64,000 nt of DNA from Drosophila persimilis (Eukaryota; Arthropoda; Insecta; Diptera; Drosophilidae): NCBI RefSeq assembly GCF_003286085.1, contig NW_020825387.1:372001-436000 (forward strand). Reading direction: 5' to 3'. The notes under the pieces were generated by a model, which saw only the letters and a program-made list of their open reading frames with translations, was not told where the DNA came from and made no database searches. Below, one piece after another: positions 48,601-60,542 of the stretch. The translations under genes and the position numbers were made by a program. The first letter of the stretch is position 1. Each line of letters begins with the position of its first letter.

Positions 48601-51600
48601 ATGGCCGACGACGCCGGCCAGGACAAGCGCAAGCAGCACCGCGCCCGCCAATCCGGCGTGAAGGCGGACAAGAAGAAGGTAAAGGCCAAACTAGACTCAA
48701 ATCAAAAGGAACCCGAGCTGACGGCCAGGCAGCGGAATCCCAAGGCTTTTGCCATCAATTCCGCGCAGCGTGCAGAGCGAAACTTTCGACGCAAGGAGGA
48801 TCTTACTGCCAAGAAACAGCACATACCTGTGGTGGACCAGACGCCCGATGAGCCGCCGCCGGTGCTGATTGCCGTCGTGGGTCCCCCAAAGGTGGGCAAG
48901 ACGACGGTGATCAAGGACCTAATCAAGACCTTCACCCGCACCAATGTGACCGAGATCAAGGGTCCAATCACCATTGTGACCTCGAAGAAGCGACGAATAA
49001 CCCTGCTGGAGTGCAACAACGACGTGAACTCGATGATCGATGTGGCCAAGTGCGCGGATCTGGTGTTGCTCCTCTGCGACGCCAGCTACGGCTTCGAGAT
49101 GGAGATCTTCGAGTTCCTCAACATATGCCAGGTGCACGGCATGCCCAAGATCATGGGCGTGCTCACCCACCTGGACATGATCAAGAATCCCAAGCAGCTG
49201 CGCAAGCGCAAGAAGGAGCTGAAGCACCGCTTCTGGACGGAGGTGTATGATGGGGCCAAGCTCTTCTACCTCTCCGGCTTGCTGCACGGCGAGTATCTGC
49301 GTAACGAGATTAAGAACCTGGGCCGCTTCATATCCGTAATGAAGTTCCGACCGCTGCAGTGGCGCGGGGCCCACAGCTACCTGCTGGTGGACCGCATGGA
49401 GGATGTCACCAATACGGATCAGGTGCGCCGCAATCCCAAATGCGACCGCGAGGTGGTGCTTTATGGCTATGTGCGCGGAGTGCCGCTGAAGCAAGAGCAC
49501 ATGGTGCACATTGCCGGGCTGGGGGATGCACGCATCGATGAGCTGAGCGTGATACCCGATCCTTGTCCCCTGCCTGGCACCGAAAAAAAACGCAGTCTGC
49601 TGGAGAAGGAACGTCTCCTGTACGCACCCATGTCGGGTGTGGGTGGCATTGTCTACGACAAGGATGCCGTCTACATTGAGCTGCAGGGCTCGCATTCGCA
49701 CTCGCACAAGGAGAAGAGTGCCGAGGCCACCGAGCAGGAGGAGCTGGTCAACAAGCTGATCGACAAGAAAGCCACCATGGACCAGCAGATGGAGCAGCAG
49801 GAATTCCGCCTCTTCTCCGATGGTGCACCCATCAAATCGAAGGATTTCCGCAGCGATGACGAAGCGGCAGAAAGCAGCGACAGCGAAGACGACGAGGGCG
49901 AAGATTCCGGCCTGGAGGCAGCTGCCTCTGATGATGAGGAGGAGGAAGAATTTGATTCCAATGATTGGCGCGGCGAGAACAGCGATGAAGATGAGGATGC
50001 GGACGGGCAGGCAGCAGACAGTGAAGATGGCTCCTCTGGTGATGAAGAGTATCAGAGCCTGGGCAATATCCCGACTGGCTCCGAAACGGAGGACGATGAG
50101 GAGGTCCGCGTTCTGGCCAGCAACATGAGCTGGAAAACGAATCTGGCCCAAAAGGCACGCGATGCCTTCCTGCAGCGTCACTCGGAGTCCAAGAATCTGA
50201 TGCGCCTCGTCTATGGCGTCTACAATCAGAGCGAGAGGAGCAGAGAGGACCAGGGAGACCAGGAGGATGCTAACGACTCCGATGAAGAGCTGGGCGGACT
50301 GTTCCGAGTGGCCGCCAAGAAGCAAAGTGAACAGCTAAAGGACAAAGACATACGGGACAAGGAAGAGCGCTGCTTCTTTGAGTATCAGGGTGGTAAGGGA
50401 TCTAGACATTATTCCACGTTGAAAACCTATTTAAATGGCAACTATTTCCCTTTTTTCAGATGCCACTCGGGATTGGCTGAGCGAGGACAACAAGCTGCTG
50501 ATCAAGAACTGCTTCGTGACGGGCAAATGGAAGGCCTCCGAGGATGCAGAGAACCTGCTCAAGATGGACGACATGAGCGATGCCGACAGCGAGGTGTACG
50601 GTGACTTTGAGGATCTTGAAACCGGTGAGCAGCATAGCGGCAAGCCCAAGACCAAGCCAGAGGATGCAGACGACTCCGATAAGGAGGAAGCCAGGCCACA
50701 GGAATCCTCGGCCAGTGGTAAGCGAAAGATGACTCGCGTGGAGGAGGAAAACCTAACAAAGGCTGATCTGATGGCCAAGAAACTGAAGCTGAAGGCAAAA
50801 TTCGATGCGGAGTACGACAACACGGGGGAGAAGGGCGGCGAGGAGGAGACTGGCCGCATCACCGGCGATCACTCCTTTTACGAGGACCTCAAGGCGGATG
50901 CCCAGAAACAGAGCGAGCTAAACAAGAGCGAATTCGCGCACCTGGACAACGAGTTTCGCATCCAGATCGAGGGCTATCGGCCCGGGCTGTATGTCCGGCT
51001 GGGCTTTAAAACAATTCCAGCGGAATTTGTGGAGCACTTCGATGCCAGCTACCCGGTGTTGGTGGGTGCCCTCAACATGACCGAGGAGAATGTGGGCTAT
51101 GTCAACTGTAAGGTGAAGAAGCATCGCTGGTACAAGAAGATTCTCAAGACGGGAGATCCGCTCATCGTTTCGATGGGTTGGCGCCGCTTCCAGACGGTCG
51201 CCATTTACGCCAAGGTGGAGGATAACTTCCGGCATCGCTATCTGAAGTACACGCCCAATCATGTCACCTGCAGCATGACCTTCTGGGGTCCGATCACGCC
51301 TCAGAATACGGGGTTCCTGGCCCTGCAGACGGTGCGTCAGGATCAGGATGAGATGAAGCGGTTGGGCTTCCGGATTGCCGCCACGGGGTGTGTCACCGAG
51401 CTGGACAAGTCCTCGCAGATCATGAAGAAGCTCAAGCTGGTGGGACATCCGTTCAAGATCTACAAGAAGACCGCTTTTGTCAAGGACATGTTCAATTCCT
51501 CGCTGGAAGTGGCCAAGTTCGAGGGAGCCAAAATCAAGACGGTCTCCGGCATTCGAGGACAGATCAAGAAGGCCCACCACACGCCCGAAGGCTCCTACAG

Positions 51601-52162
51601 AGCCACCTTTGAGGACAAGATCCTGCTGAGCGATATTGTGTTTTGCCGCACCTGGTTTCGGGTGGAGGTTCCTCGGTTCTATGCCCCCATCACGTCTCTG
51701 CTGCTGCCGCCGGAGCAGAAGAGCCACTGGCAGGGAATGAAGACCCTGGGAACACTAAAGCGTGAGCGCGCCCTCCAGAACGAGGCCCAGCTGGACAGCA
51801 TGTACAAAGAGATCACACGCAAGGAGAAGATCTTCCGTCCCCTGACTATACCTAAGGCGCTGCAGCGCGCCCTTCCCTACAAGGACAAGCCCAAGATGGC
51901 GCCGGAGCACGCTAAAAAGTCGCTGGAGCGAGTGGCGGTCATCAACTCGCCGTACGAGCAGAAGGTGGCCAAAATGATGAAAATGATCACGACGAACTAC
52001 AAGGACAAGAAGAATAGGGATCGCCTGGAAACCCGGGAGCGAATGAAGAAGTTCCGCGAGAAGAAGAAATCCGAGGAGGCATCCAAGATGAAGCGCCAGA
52101 AGGAGCTGCGCAAGAAAGTCTCCAGGGCCATCAGTAAAGTGCGCGGCAAGCAGACAAAATGA
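48601..52162 (+). CDS. Bms1: Ribosome biogenesis GTPase Bms1
   Basis: Two coding exons, 48601-50392 and 50460-52162, give 1,164 residues, the normal length for Bms1. Bms1 is a nucleolar GTPase of the SSU processome that acts with Rcl1 in 18S rRNA maturation. A basic N-terminus (ARQRNPKAFAINSAQRAERN) comes first. Then the G domain has P-loop GPPKVGKTT (residues 94-102), a GPITIVTSKKRR segment and G4-like THLD. An AARP2CN part follows (SVMKFRPLQWRGAHSYLLVD). A very acidic stretch runs through about 410-540, with a second acidic block near 635-700. The C-terminal half carries RPGLYVRLGF, MGWRRFQTVAIYAKVEDN, GWR-type repeats and AFVKDMFNSSLEVAKFEGA, ending in a highly basic tail. In D. melanogaster this is CG7728, next to Fit2 as here. 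The ATG is preceded by CAACA, a fair context. Confidence 0.96.
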
Positions 52163-52172
52163 GATCCAACAA

Positions 52173-52178
52173 AATATA
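52173..52178 (+). terminator. Possible weak poly(A) signal of Bms1
   Basis: AATATA 11 bases after the stop. No AATAAA is found on this strand before the next gene, so a variant signal is likely. Confidence 0.3.
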
Positions 52179-52328
52179 AAGTTGTAAAGAACGAAACACA
52201 GAGACATTTGGTTCACAATTTACACTGGCCGACTGGAGCAGCTGCAGCAACTGGTGACTACGCCCAGAGGACTGTTTAGTACAGCGTCGGCTGCTGCAGC
52301 TGCTCCAGCGGCAGGCGCAATGCAAAAA

Positions 52329-52334
52329 TTTATT
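52329..52334 (-). terminator. Candidate poly(A) signal of the lebercilin-like gene
   Basis: AATAAA on the minus strand, 105 bases after the stop codon. Confidence 0.55.
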
Positions 52335-52438
52335 CTAAAAAATATACATGTAACTCAACACCGCTTAGGTAACTAACTGGAACTCGAAACTAAATTAACT
52401 GAGGGGTATGTGTGTGTGTGGGTGTGTGTCTGTTGTTT

Positions 52439-54638
52439 TTAATCTTGGCTCTTGTTATCGTCGATGGTCTTGAAGGCAGCGAGCAAGGCATGCTTGCGAC
52501 TGCCGCTCAAGTGATTACTGGAGGCCGCCCCTGTAGCAATGCTGTTGCGCTTCTTCATCTGTGGATCGTCGCGCATATTGTTGCCCGAGGCCTGGCGGCA
52601 GAAGGTCTTCAGGAAGCTCTCGCGCTCCTTGTAGTCGTCCGATATCTGTTTGCGTAGGCTAGACACGCTCTCCTTGACGCGCGGTGCACGTGCACTTTCC
52701 TGAACAATAGATAGAGTTTTAGGATGAGAACTAGCTGGGATTAGGTTAGGGAGGGTTAGGATTTATGCTCACATCATCTTCGCTGCCAATTGAATTCTTG
52801 CCCTCGGCGAACTCGTCCTCTTCCAGCATATCGTCCAACATGTCGTCGGGAGTGTCCTTCGGGTCCAAGTACGACCCGTACTCCACAAGACTAATCTCAT
52901 TCGCATTCTCTTCGGCATCATTTTCAGGATCATTGTCGTCGTCATCTACTGCACATATCTTGGACATCATGGCGTAAGTATCTTCCTCCTCATCGTTCTC
53001 CAAGGCGTTCTCGAATTCATCATTATAGTCGAAATCCAAGGACTTCAATGGCGACTGCTTTCCCTTCTGCTGGCGTCCCTCGGCAGACGAGGTCTTGGAC
53101 ATGCTTCCAGCCTGCTCACGGCGCTTGATTGACGATCCGCCAGTTTTCATACTACCATTCTTGACACCCATTACAGCTCCTGTTCCCGCACCAGCTCCGG
53201 CTCGCAATCGATTGTTGGATGGTTTGCCTATCAGTGGAGACTTGCTCAGCGGAGACTTGCTCTGGGCCGACACCAGATGGCTCAGGGTGGAGCGAGTGCT
53301 CGATGTGGCGCCCAATTTGGATGGACTGGTTGCTGGCGGCAGCGTCAGTTTGGACAAGCCGACGCCAGCTCTAGCCCGCACTCCTGGAAATTTGATGGGT
53401 TGCTCCTTGGTAGGAGTCCCTGGCGCACTCTTGGGGCCAACCTCGTTGTCGTCCTTCTCAAAGTCGTACAGGGATTCCGACTCTAGGACATCTGTGAGGG
53501 CGTGGAGTTCGCTGTGGTTGTTCTTCTCAATGGCCTTGTCCAGCATTTCCAGCGATTTCTCCAGCTTGTCAATCTTGTCCGGCTCCTCGACTACTCCACT
53601 TAATTTGGTGCGACGCCCGGAGGACATGGGATTGACCTTATCAGTGCCGAGCTGTGTGGGTGTGATCCCAGATGACCAGATGAGACAATGTCCTATAGAA
53701 ATGCTGAATTGTTGGACTCACAGTGTACTCCTCCAGCTTGCGGTAGCCACTGATCTCGAGCCTGGACTTCTCCAGTTTGAGCATCAGCTCCTTGGACTTT
53801 TTCTGTTCGTTGAGCAGCTGCTGGCGGAAGTTCTTCGATTCCAGCTGCACCTTGCGCGCCATTAGCTTAATGTCGTTGTCCTTTTCCTCTATGCGCTGCT
53901 CCAGGAAACGCACCTTCTCTTGCAGCTTCTGGCGTTCATCGAGGTTCCTTTAAGACACATGACACATAAATCAAAGATAGAAAAAAGTGCTCAAAGCGAA
54001 ACAGACTCGCAGTGCACCCTACCTGTCCTTGTTGAGTTGGCTGTAGTGCTTGTTTTGGTCACTCAGCGTTAGTATGAGGGCCTCCTTCTGCTTTAACTTT
54101 TGCTCGAGATCCTTGTTGTTGGCCTGCAGATTGCGGTGCTTGGTCTGCCAGACACGCAGTTCCTCCGCATGCGAGTGCAGCAGCTGCGGCAGCTCTGCAT
54201 TGTTTGATTCGTATTTGTTTAAAGCCGAGGTCTGCCTCTTGTGGAGTGTGCGCAGCATGCGATTCTCGTGTGCTAGATTGGCAATCTCTGTGTGGGCATC
54301 AGCTAGCTGATTTTGAAACGTCTTCGCTCGCAAATTACGCGCGGACATCACGCGCTGGTGGATCTCACTGTTGTTGGCCACCATCGAGGGCTGGCGGATG
54401 CCAGAGTTCTTCATACCCCCGCGTGGGTTCGGCTTGCGCTGGTAGACGTGGCTGGCCGACTCCCGGGAGCTGGCCGAGAACAAGCTCTCGCAGCTCTTTG
54501 CCGAAGAACTGCAACACCACGAAATAGAGGAGTGTGGAGGAGAGTGTAGGGTGTCGTCTTTACTCACGCCATCTGTTTTTCTGCCGACTGCCGGCGTGCT
54601 GATTTAACCGAAAATTCCGGCTTGCGCGGTGATACCAT
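52439..54638 (-). CDS. Lebercilin-like coiled-coil protein
   Basis: Coding exons are 54638-54568, 54508-54023, 53947-53722, 53651-52773 and 52699-52439, giving 640 residues. All phases close. Residues about 70-260 form a coiled coil that starts with VMSARNLRAKTFQNQLADAH and IANLAHENRMLRTLHKRQ, close to the lebercilin (LCA5) domain of ciliary proteins. More coiled coil follows (EQRIEEKDNDIKLMARKVQL). The rest is low-complexity: a Ser/Gly/Pro-rich middle and an acidic part (about 480-550), then a basic C-terminal helix. Lebercilin acts at the base of cilia and in intraflagellar transport; in flies this would suggest sensory neurons or sperm, which is inference. It lies head-to-head with Fit2 and tail-to-tail with Bms1. 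Confidence 0.82.
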
Positions 54639-55501
54639 TTAATGCCTGTGCAGCACTCTGAAGAGATGTACCGATGGATTAAGCGATTGATGGTTTCTGT
54701 TGATTTATTTGTTTAATGCTATACGTATTTATTTTTTTGTGGGAAGTTGGCAAGCCGGTTCGAGACGATGTTTAAATGTTTCTGAAAACTGACCGCTTGC
54801 TGCTGTGGTTACGAATGTAATGTTTGTTTATTGTTTGTTTCGAGTCTCGACGCCTAGATTGCTGTGCTGTTTGAGGGCCGGGCCTACTTTGGTCGGGCCT
54901 TGGAAGTGGTTGTCATGGCAAGGCAAGGCAAGGCAGGGTGGCTGCTTATCGATGGGCATCGATGAGTGAGTAGCCATCCCAGGATTTAAAGAATCATTTA
55001 TCTAAAATTTTAAATTGCAAACAAACTCATTATATTTTGTGTTCCATTCAAATTGAAAACAAATTAAACATTTTCCGTTATTTTTCGCGTTATTTACAGG
55101 CAGGCGTGCTGCCAGCTCGCTAAAATACCAAATTAGTGCCACCATTTAAAAACGAGTTGGCAGTTCCACCAATTCGGAGGCGCTTTCTTTTTCAATGAAT
55201 TTTCTTTAATTGCTCCATTTATTCGAGATTCAAGTGAAATCGATCAATGCAATTACTCGCATCCGGAAGTATTACGGCATATGCAGCGTGCCCGCATTGA
55301 AGTGAGTGCCCGTACATTGCATCACCACCCAAAAAATGCCAATTAAGTGAACATCTGTGTCGTGATTCTCTTTTTAGTAGGCCCGAATCGAAAATTGGCT
55401 CTTGCTCGTAGGCGCCCCCACAAGGACGCAGACAGACAGATTGAGCACAAGCGCATTAGGGCGACCATCTGACGTCATTGTGCGGAAAATTCTTTGGCAA
55501 A
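54639..55501. promoter_or_regulatory. Shared divergent promoter region, lebercilin-like gene and Fit2
   Basis: 863 bases separate the two start codons. TTATCGATGG and GCATCGATGAG at 54945-54967 are two DRE-like words, and a GGCAA pentamer array (54917-54936) lies beside them. No separate gene is seen. Confidence 0.45.
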
Positions 55502-57637
55502 ATGATCCACGTCGGCGAAAACTCATGGAACCTGCGCATATTCATCACGGATCTATCGCTGGAGCGCACTATGCGCGTGCGCGGGGATCAGCATATCGGG
55601 GGCATAATGCTGCAGCTTGTGGACCCAGAGAATCCCAAGGACTGGTCCGACCATGCCCTGTGGTGGCCCGCCAGGAACATTTGGCTTAACCGGACACGCG
55701 CTACGCTGGATCAGTGCGGCGTCCAGGCGGACAGCCTGCTCCACTTCACCCCCATGCACAAGATTCTGCGGGTGCAGCTGCCGGATCTGCGGTATTTGGA
55801 CTGTCGCGTGGACTATTCCGTAAAAACCTTTGCTGCTGTGGTTCATCTCTGCAAGCAGCTGGAGATCCGTTACCCGGAGGAGCTGTCGCTCTGTAAGCCC
55901 CTGGAGGCGGAGCATCTGAAAAAGAACTTCGCCCAGGTGCCGCATCAGAAGCGGGTGCCCATCGCTGAGCCAGATGGCACCACATATCTGCACCCTGCTG
56001 CGGACACCAACTCGTTTGTGCCCATCAATGCCGCCTTCCATGCGGATGGAGGAAGCACTGGCAGCCTGGACAAGCCCTCCGCACCGGGCATGTTCTTTTG
56101 CGCCCCACTATCGCCGCACAATCACAGCCGACGCTCGCCTATGGCCTCGCCATCGCCTGGAACATGGAAGCAGAGTCAGATTGGCTATGCCACGTACGAT
56201 TCTTCCTCCTCAAGTTTGGGGGATTTCCAGGAGAACTTGGCCAGCTCTCCACCGACGCCCTGTGCCGATGTGCGAGCCCAATTACTGCGTCCCAAGTCGC
56301 TGGTGGAGAAGGCGCGCCTCAATGTCGGCTGGCTGGACTCTTCGCTGTCCATAATGGAGCAGGGCATACGCGAGTACGACACGCTGCGCCTGCGCTTCAA
56401 GTACTTTACCTTCTTTGACCTGAATCCCAAATACGATCAGGTGCGCATCAACCAGCTGTACGAGCAGGCCAAGTGGAGCATTCTGAACGAGGAGCTGGAC
56501 TGCACCGAGGAGGAGAGTCTGATGTTTGCCGCCCTGCAGTTTCAGGTCAACCATCACGTGGATGCATTGCCCACGAGTGCCGTCGACTCTGGCATAGAGA
56601 CTTCCAGCCAGGAAAACGATGACGATGAAATAGATTCGGCCCTCAAGGAGCTGCAGATCACACTGGAGGGACCGAATGCCGGTGGCGACGCTGGAAATAT
56701 CACTCGCATTCCGGAACTGTCGGATTATTTGCGTTATCTGAAGCCACAGCGCTTCACGCTGAGGGGTTTCAAGCGTTACTTCTTCACTTACCGGGATCTA
56801 CATTTGCATCTTTACAAGAGTGCCGAGGAGTCCCGACGCCAGGCCCCAGCCATCAGCATCAATTTGAAGGGATGCGAGGTCACACCGGACGTCAACCTGT
56901 CACAGGGGAAGTATGCCATACGTCTGGAGGTTTCCCCGGAGGGCAGAAACGGTCCCAACACCGAGGTCTGGGTGCGCTGCGAGAACGAGCAGCAGTATGC
57001 GAAATGGATGGCTGCCTGTCGCCTGGCGGCCAAGGGCCGCTCACTGGCCGACAGCTCATATGAGAGTGAGGTAGATAGCATACTCTCGCTGCTACAGATG
57101 CAGCGTCCGGTGCATGGCGTGCATGTGAACATTGATCCACGCTCCGTCGAGCCGGTGGACTATCTATCCCCCAAAATGAATCGGAAGCTGTCCGGCAAGG
57201 CTGTGCAGCGTATACTGGAGGCCCATGCCAATGTGAGGGAGCTGAATCTGCTCGAGTCGAAGCTGAAGTACATACAGGCCTGGCAGTCTCTGCCGGACTT
57301 TGGCGTCACTCTCTTTATCATCAAGTTTGACGGCCACAAGAAGGAGGAGCTGCTGGGAGTGGCCCAGAATCGAATTATGCGCATGGACCTGAGCTCTGGG
57401 GATCACATCAAGACCTGGCGCTACAACAACATGAAGGCCTGGAATGTCAACTGGAACATCAAGTGCATGATGATTCAGTTCCAAGACGAGAATGTGGTCT
57501 TCTCTTGTCACTCGGCGGACTGCAAGGTTGTCCATGAGTTTATTGGCGGCTACATTTTTATGTCGATGCGCTCCAAGGACAATAACCAAACCCTGAATGA
57601 GGAACTCTTCCACAAACTCACAGGTGGTTGGTCATAG
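55502..57637 (+). CDS. Fit2: Kindlin (Fermitin 2), integrin co-activator
   Basis: A single coding exon of 711 residues, normal for kindlins. Kindlins bind the cytoplasmic tail of beta integrins and activate them together with talin at muscle and matrix attachments. The F0 ubiquitin-like start is [20 protein letters not shown]. The F1 region carries a Ser/Pro-rich insert (about 185-265), F2 contains [20 protein letters not shown], and the inserted PH domain runs about 410-525 ([20 protein letters not shown] to [20 protein letters not shown]). The F3/PTB part covers the C-terminus ([17 protein letters not shown]). The ATG at 55502 is the only in-frame ATG before the conserved start; the frame is open a little upstream without one. 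By neighbours (next to Bms1) this is Fit2 rather than Fit1. The Gln of the vertebrate integrin-binding QW pair appears to be Ala646 here. Confidence 0.94.
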   Translation: MIHVGENSWNLRIFITDLSLERTMRVRGDQHIGGIMLQLVDPENPKDWSDHALWWPARNIWLNRTRATLDQCGVQADSLLHFTPMHKILRVQLPDLRYLDCRVDYSVKTFAAVVHLCKQLEIRYPEELSLCKPLEAEHLKKNFAQVPHQKRVPIAEPDGTTYLHPAADTNSFVPINAAFHADGGSTGSLDKPSAPGMFFCAPLSPHNHSRRSPMASPSPGTWKQSQIGYATYDSSSSSLGDFQENLASSPPTPCADVRAQLLRPKSLVEKARLNVGWLDSSLSIMEQGIREYDTLRLRFKYFTFFDLNPKYDQVRINQLYEQAKWSILNEELDCTEEESLMFAALQFQVNHHVDALPTSAVDSGIETSSQENDDDEIDSALKELQITLEGPNAGGDAGNITRIPELSDYLRYLKPQRFTLRGFKRYFFTYRDLHLHLYKSAEESRRQAPAISINLKGCEVTPDVNLSQGKYAIRLEVSPEGRNGPNTEVWVRCENEQQYAKWMAACRLAAKGRSLADSSYESEVDSILSLLQMQRPVHGVHVNIDPRSVEPVDYLSPKMNRKLSGKAVQRILEAHANVRELNLLESKLKYIQAWQSLPDFGVTLFIIKFDGHKKEELLGVAQNRIMRMDLSSGDHIKTWRYNNMKAWNVNWNIKCMMIQFQDENVVFSCHSADCKVVHEFIGGYIFMSMRSKDNNQTLNEELFHKLTGGWS

Positions 57638-57960
57638 ACGAGTGTTGTGTTCATTGTTTGCTGGTGTTTTTTTTTTTTTGTATAAAAAGCAAACTATTAT
57701 TGTTGTCAAGTGGCCATATGGTGTGCCCTATTCTTAACGTTTAAGCTACTTTCGGTCCGCGCCTAACCAACTGATAGACTCACAATTTCAATGCAATACT
57801 TGTATGTACGTTTTTCTTAATGTTTAATTCGTTTTAAACTAATCTTGTTGATGATTTTTAACCAAAAAATATCGCTTGCCAAAGGCTCTTTAGCCTTCCT
57901 AACTCTAAACAGACTTAACCGTGGCCTTAGCAATGTTTTTGTATAACTAACTTTTAAGGA

Positions 57961-57966
57961 AATAAA
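57961..57966 (+). terminator. Poly(A) signal of Fit2
   Basis: AATAAATAAAATAAAA, overlapping AATAAA signals, 324 bases after the stop. Confidence 0.65.
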
Positions 57967-58211
57967 TAAAATAAAACCTTATAATTTAAAAAAAAATTTG
58001 GCGCTCATTGTGGTTAATCGATTACTTATCGAAAGGTACCTGCTGCCAGAGGTGCAATATTCTTTAAGTAGCCTGGCGCCATCTGTTGAAGGGCTCGCGA
58101 CAGTTTGTTGTTGTGGAAACGAATTTTGCCCGGTCGGAAAATATATTTTTACTCTCTATACTATAGTTTGATACATTTTACTAAATTGTTAGTTGTCTTA
58201 TTTACGTTTTA

Positions 58212-58250
58212 ATGTTTGAATGTGCTCGCTGCGCCCCTGAGGTTCCATGA
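58212..58250 (+). promoter_or_regulatory. Upstream ORF overlapping the start of the next gene
   Basis: A 12-codon frame starts at ATG 58212 and its TGA (58248-58250) overlaps the main ATG (58247-58249) as ATGA. A second, shorter uORF (58220-58240) lies within it. If this DNA is in the 5' UTR, the uORF could limit or tune translation. Confidence 0.4.
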
Positions 58251-60205
58251 GCAAAGAATCAGAAGAGAAGCAAATGACGCGCTCGGCCTACGATGTGCAA
58301 CGGGACTTTGGGCTAAGCAGCGCCCTGCGCTCGGAAATCATTTGGGACTCGTACGTACATAGGATTATGCAATTGCACAGAAAATCTTAATTACTCATGC
58401 TCTCCGCATTCCCTAAAGACTAGCCCCAGATCAGGCTGAAGTGCTAAAGCAGAAGATCGAAAATCTGATCCTAGATAATGAGGCAACAAACAGCAGGAAG
58501 GTGGCAAAGCAACGCGAGCAACTGTTCCGAAATGTGTGGCTACAGCGGAAGTACACGAACCGCACTCTGCTCTCGGCCATTATCTACGTGCTGGTCACGC
58601 CCGAAATGGATGCAGAGCTGGCCCTGCAGTCCACCACCTATAGCTGCCATCCTGTATTCCGCACCCGCAAGTGCATAAAGGGCGAAAACAGCGAGGAATG
58701 TTGCATGATCTTTATCGACGAACACGGCCGGGTCTATGCCAATTGGGAGAAGTTTGTCTTCGGAAATACTCTGCCCAAGGGCATGATGATAGCTCCAAGT
58801 CGTGGCATTTACACCATCACCAACGACGAGGATGCCGGAGTTCAGCTAATGGTGTATCCCACGCCAGCGTCTGGTGCGCGGCACAGAATCCTCAATGTCG
58901 GCGACAAGGTAGCCACTGTTGGTAGCCTTGTGGCAAGTGTCCCCGTGGCTGCCGCCTTGGCGGTTCCCGTAGGCGGACCCATCATTCTGGCCGCAACTGC
59001 TGTGGGCGTTGCAACGGCAGCCTATAGTACCTTGCGCTCGGCCAACCGCCTTTACGATCGTGTGCGGCATGGTCAGTCCACTTCCATCACGGACAGTGAA
59101 GCTCGGGGCCAATGGCTAGGCGTGGCCGGGGGTGTGGTCGGCCTGGGAGCCACAGGAGCTACCCGACTTATGTCCAGAGTGGCCGCAGCGGGCACCGAAG
59201 TGAACTGTGCCGCTCAGTTCGCCGTGAAGGGCATCAATGTGTCTTCTATTGTCATATCCGGCACGGGTGTGGCCAACGGTGTGTACGACCTATATTTGGT
59301 GAGTTGCTTGCAGTCGCGATGCCATTGGATATTTAAGTGCAGTTTCTTGTTGCATTTTGCAGAAAGTTGGCGACGATCAGACCTTGTCTAAACTGGATAT
59401 TCTGCAGATTGCCTCGAGCCTGGTTATATTCACGCATTCCATTAACAATCTCCGCATAGCTTCCAAGGTGAGCAATAGACCAACATTGATGCGCGCGCTG
59501 CGCAATCAAACCAGGTAAGAATTGCAACCCACATCCTTATTTGATCACTGTTATAGAGTTCGATTATCCTGCAGAAAAGTCGTTAGGCAAATCTCGCAAG
59601 AGTCCATAAAGCTGCATAACGGCTCCGACAGCGGAAAGTTTGACATTGTGCGCACCTTTAATGATATACCCTTTAAGGAGGCCTTGCTCAGCTTGCACAA
59701 GATCAATGCGCATCTTTCGCAAGGAGCTTCTATGGTCGGTGCCCTGGGCGCCACTGTGCTGCCCAATATTGTGAGCCTGGGCAGTGGGGGACAGATGCGC
59801 CTGAATCTGGAAATGCTGGGCACTCAATTTGGCAGTAAGTTTGTGGAGCACATCAGCAGTCTGGGCAACCTCACGGACGTGCTAGACGCTTTGGCCCGAT
59901 ACTTTAGCGATAAGGCGGTGCAGCTTTTTATGGAAATGACGCGTACCTTTGTGGAACAGAATATCGACTCGATTGACCGCACCCTGAACACGTTCGTTTC
60001 CACGGAGACGGTGCTCTATCGGATATTAATGCACTGCGTGCACACCTATGATGATTTTGCTGTGGATTTCCTTGAGCGTCATCGCCAGGACATCTTGGAC
60101 GTAATCTCCAAGTACTTTCACTCCCTGCAGCCGCTCGACGAGGGGAACTGCAGCAAATATGAATGTGCCGTCTGCAGGGGAAGGTACTATATAAGTGCTT
60201 TGTGA
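58247..60205 (+). CDS. DUF4781-like protein of unknown function
   Basis: Coding exons are 58247-58350, 58419-59298, 59363-59514 and 59575-60205, giving 588 residues. I do not know its function. The conserved-looking core includes NVWLQRKYTNRTLLSAIIYV, a Cys-containing stretch (STTYSCHPVFRTRKCIKGEN then EECCMIFIDEHGRVYANWEK) and MMIAPSRGIYTITNDEDAGV. A Gly/Ala/Val-rich hydrophobic segment spans about 195-235 (VGSLVASVPVAAALAVPVGG, then PIILAATAVGVATAAYSTL). It is followed by a second Gly-rich segment and a helical C-terminal half ending in KYECAVCRGRYYISAL. This pattern resembles, from memory, insect proteins with DUF4781. There is no signal peptide. Exon 4 can start at 59575 or 18 bases earlier (59557), which would add six residues in frame. 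Confidence 0.82.
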
Positions 60206-60370
60206 TTGCTTAAATTGTTCAGGTATTTGTCTGTCTGTAAATGGAAATGTGATTATAAGAAGAGTTTCAAACTTATGGCGTTCACTGTACAAGTGCCTTG
60301 TGAGATGCGAATAATTGCATTAAAAATGGTGTCCTTTTTTTTAATGTCATTCTATATTTTGGTCTTAAAA

Positions 60371-60376
60371 ATTAAA
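60371..60376 (+). terminator. Candidate poly(A) signal of the DUF4781-like gene
   Basis: ATTAAA 166 bases after the stop. It faces the end of Ilp8 on the other strand. Confidence 0.4.
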
Positions 60377-60542
60377 TATAAATCTATTTAAATGTACAAA
60401 TACTGTGGCAAGAATTTTGGTCCCTTCCAACGGTGGGGAAGTATAAGGTACCGAACTCTATAAGAGTTAGCGCGTCTTGTAGTCGGGTGGGTGTATAATC
60501 TAATCTAGGCAATGGACGGAGTGAGGCCATGGAGAAGAAGAA

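Noticed and set aside
48919-50325. Long minus-strand frame (468 codons)
   Set aside because: Antisense to Bms1 exon 1; its hydrophobic look comes from the acidic codons of Bms1 read backwards.
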